This document shows positions 12,614 through 13,520 of a stretch of 13,520 bases of DNA, piece after piece (the stretch's first letter is position 1; each line of letters opens with the position of its first letter). The position numbers and the translations under genes are program-made. This DNA is from DATAQC01 sp046263055. Its GTDB lineage: Bacteria; Actinomycetota; Acidimicrobiia; Acidimicrobiales; AC-14. Location: contig JBHELO010000153.1 in the NCBI GenBank assembly GCA_046263055.1, positions 1 to 13,520 of the forward strand, in the 5' to 3' direction. The notes beneath the pieces were generated by a model that had not been told where the DNA came from, did no database searches, and saw only the letters and a program-made list of their open reading frames with translations.

Positions 12614-13520
12614 TCAGTCCTCGAGGGCGGCGCGGTGGTCCCGGTGCTCGGCGAAGCGGTCGGCCGGGGACTTGCCCGAGTACTCGCCGTCGAACGTCCA
12701 GTCCGGCTGCTTGGCCAGGTGGCGCTCGTCGAAGGTGGCCCGGCCGTCGGAGATCTCCACCAGCTCGGCCACCAGGGCGGGCTCCGCCGGCGCCGCCGCG
12801 CCCCGGAGGTGGGCCTCCACGTCGGCGCCGAAGCGCTCGAGGACGCTCGACGCCACCGCCTCATGCTGGAGGGCCAGGTAGCACCGGGCCCGCTCCCCGA
12901 CCGTGTGCGACCGCTTGCGGATGGTCTCCAGATCGGACCGGGAGGCCTCGTTGCGGCACAGCCGGGCCCACAGGTCGGCCAGCACCAGCCCGTCCTGCTT
13001 GCACGGCGTGCACTGCCCGCAGGACTCCACGGCCAGGAAGCGCGACGCGCCGGCGGCCACCGCCACCATGTCCACCGTGTCGTCGAACACCATGAACCCC
13101 CCCGAGCCCAGGCCGCTGCCGATGTCGGCCATGGCCTCGTAGCTGACCGGCGTGTCGAGCATGTCGCCGGTCATCAGGCCGGTGGCCACTCCTGACATGA
13201 CCGCAGTGATGCGGTGGCCGGGCAGCGGCCCGCCCCCGATGTCGTCGAGCACCTCGCGCAGGGGCGTTCCCATCATCACCTCACCCACCCCGTGGCGGCG
13301 GACCCGCCCGGTGACGGTGCACACGATCGTCCCCGGGGACCTCTCCGTGCCCTCGGTACGGAACCAGGCCGCCCCCCGGGCCACGATCCGGGGGACGTTG
13401 GCCAGCGTCTCCACGTTGTCCACGAGGGTGGGCGGGGCGGGAGAGTCGCCACCCGGGCCGGCCATCTCCACGTGGGCCGAGAGGCCGCTCTCCGACCGGG
13501 CGTCGCCCTCCGTCTCCACC
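12614..13520 (-). CDS. NuoF-like flavoprotein/iron-sulfur oxidoreductase subunit, C-terminal part
   Basis: The gene enters from the right edge, so only the last 301 residues are seen; the FMN/NADH-binding N-terminal part lies outside. The visible part has the NuoF hallmark PTLVDNVETLANVPRIV, then an SLBB-type domain (TIVCTVTGRV through AVMSGVATGLMTG). The 4Fe-4S site ESCGQCTPCKQDG supplies C167, C170 and C173, and a fourth cysteine C213 lies 40 residues on, as in the 51-kDa subunit of complex I. The cluster would pass electrons from FMN. After the usual end of the family there is a polar extension of about 60 residues (from RGAAAPAEPAL to the stop). No other complex I genes are visible and the next gene is an acyltransferase. 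It may therefore be a stand-alone NADH- or formate-dehydrogenase-type diaphorase rather than NuoF itself. Confidence 0.85.
   Translation of the reverse strand, partial: VETEGDARSESGLSAHVEMAGPGGDSPAPPTLVDNVETLANVPRIVARGAAWFRTEGTERSPGTIVCTVTGRVRRHGVGEVMMGTPLREVLDDIGGGPLPGHRITAVMSGVATGLMTGDMLDTPVSYEAMADIGSGLGSGGFMVFDDTVDMVAVAAGASRFLAVESCGQCTPCKQDGLVLADLWARLCRNEASRSDLETIRKRSHTVGERARCYLALQHEAVASSVLERFGADVEAHLRGAAAPAEPALVAELVEISDGRATFDERHLAKQPDWTFDGEYSGKSPADRFAEHRDHRAALED

Overview
This is a very GC-rich, densely coded window. The high-GC codon use, a histone-like HU protein with a long Lys/Ala-rich tail of the mycobacterial HupB kind, frequent GTG starts and Thr/Pro-rich anchored proteins all point to an Actinomycetota genome. 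An acidimicrobial lineage is my best guess, but this is inference and not shown by any single marker. I see no tRNA, rRNA, CRISPR array or insertion sequence.

Layout. On the left (1-841, minus strand) lie an HU gene and, 16 nt after it, the start of a second basic Lys/Ala/Pro-rich protein that runs off the window. A divergent gap separates HU from a small lipoprotein gene (979-1419, plus strand). That gene converges on a HAD-superfamily IIA phosphatase (1442-2197, minus strand).

The centre (2292-9599, minus strand) is one tightly packed block transcribed right to left: alpha/beta hydrolase, nurA, herA, mre11, a possible 27-residue ORF, then rad50. NurA and HerA overlap by 4 nt, HerA and Mre11 are 2 nt apart, and the Mre11-Rad50 gap is bridged by overlapping stops and starts. 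NurA (5'-3' nuclease), HerA (hexameric ATPase translocase), Mre11 (Mn-dependent nuclease) and Rad50 (ABC ATPase with a zinc hook) form the archaeal-type DNA end-resection module, so the block most likely encodes a double-strand-break processing machine in a bacterium. Two features are unusual. The nurA/herA junction, including its stop/start overlap, has been amplified as a 33-bp tandem repeat of about 6.3 copies. The rad50 frame is broken by a single-base-equivalent shift just before the zinc hook, so the gene is read here as two halves that together give about 760 residues.

To the right, across a 291-bp divergent gap, a MscS-type mechanosensitive channel (9891-10790, plus strand) is coupled by a 1-nt stop/start overlap to a small Thr/Pro-rich membrane-anchored protein. 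These converge, across a GC-rich palindrome, on a condensation/wax-ester-synthase-like acyltransferase (11221-12567, minus strand). Upstream of the acyltransferase is the C-terminal part of a NuoF-like iron-sulfur flavoprotein subunit (12614 to the window edge, minus strand).
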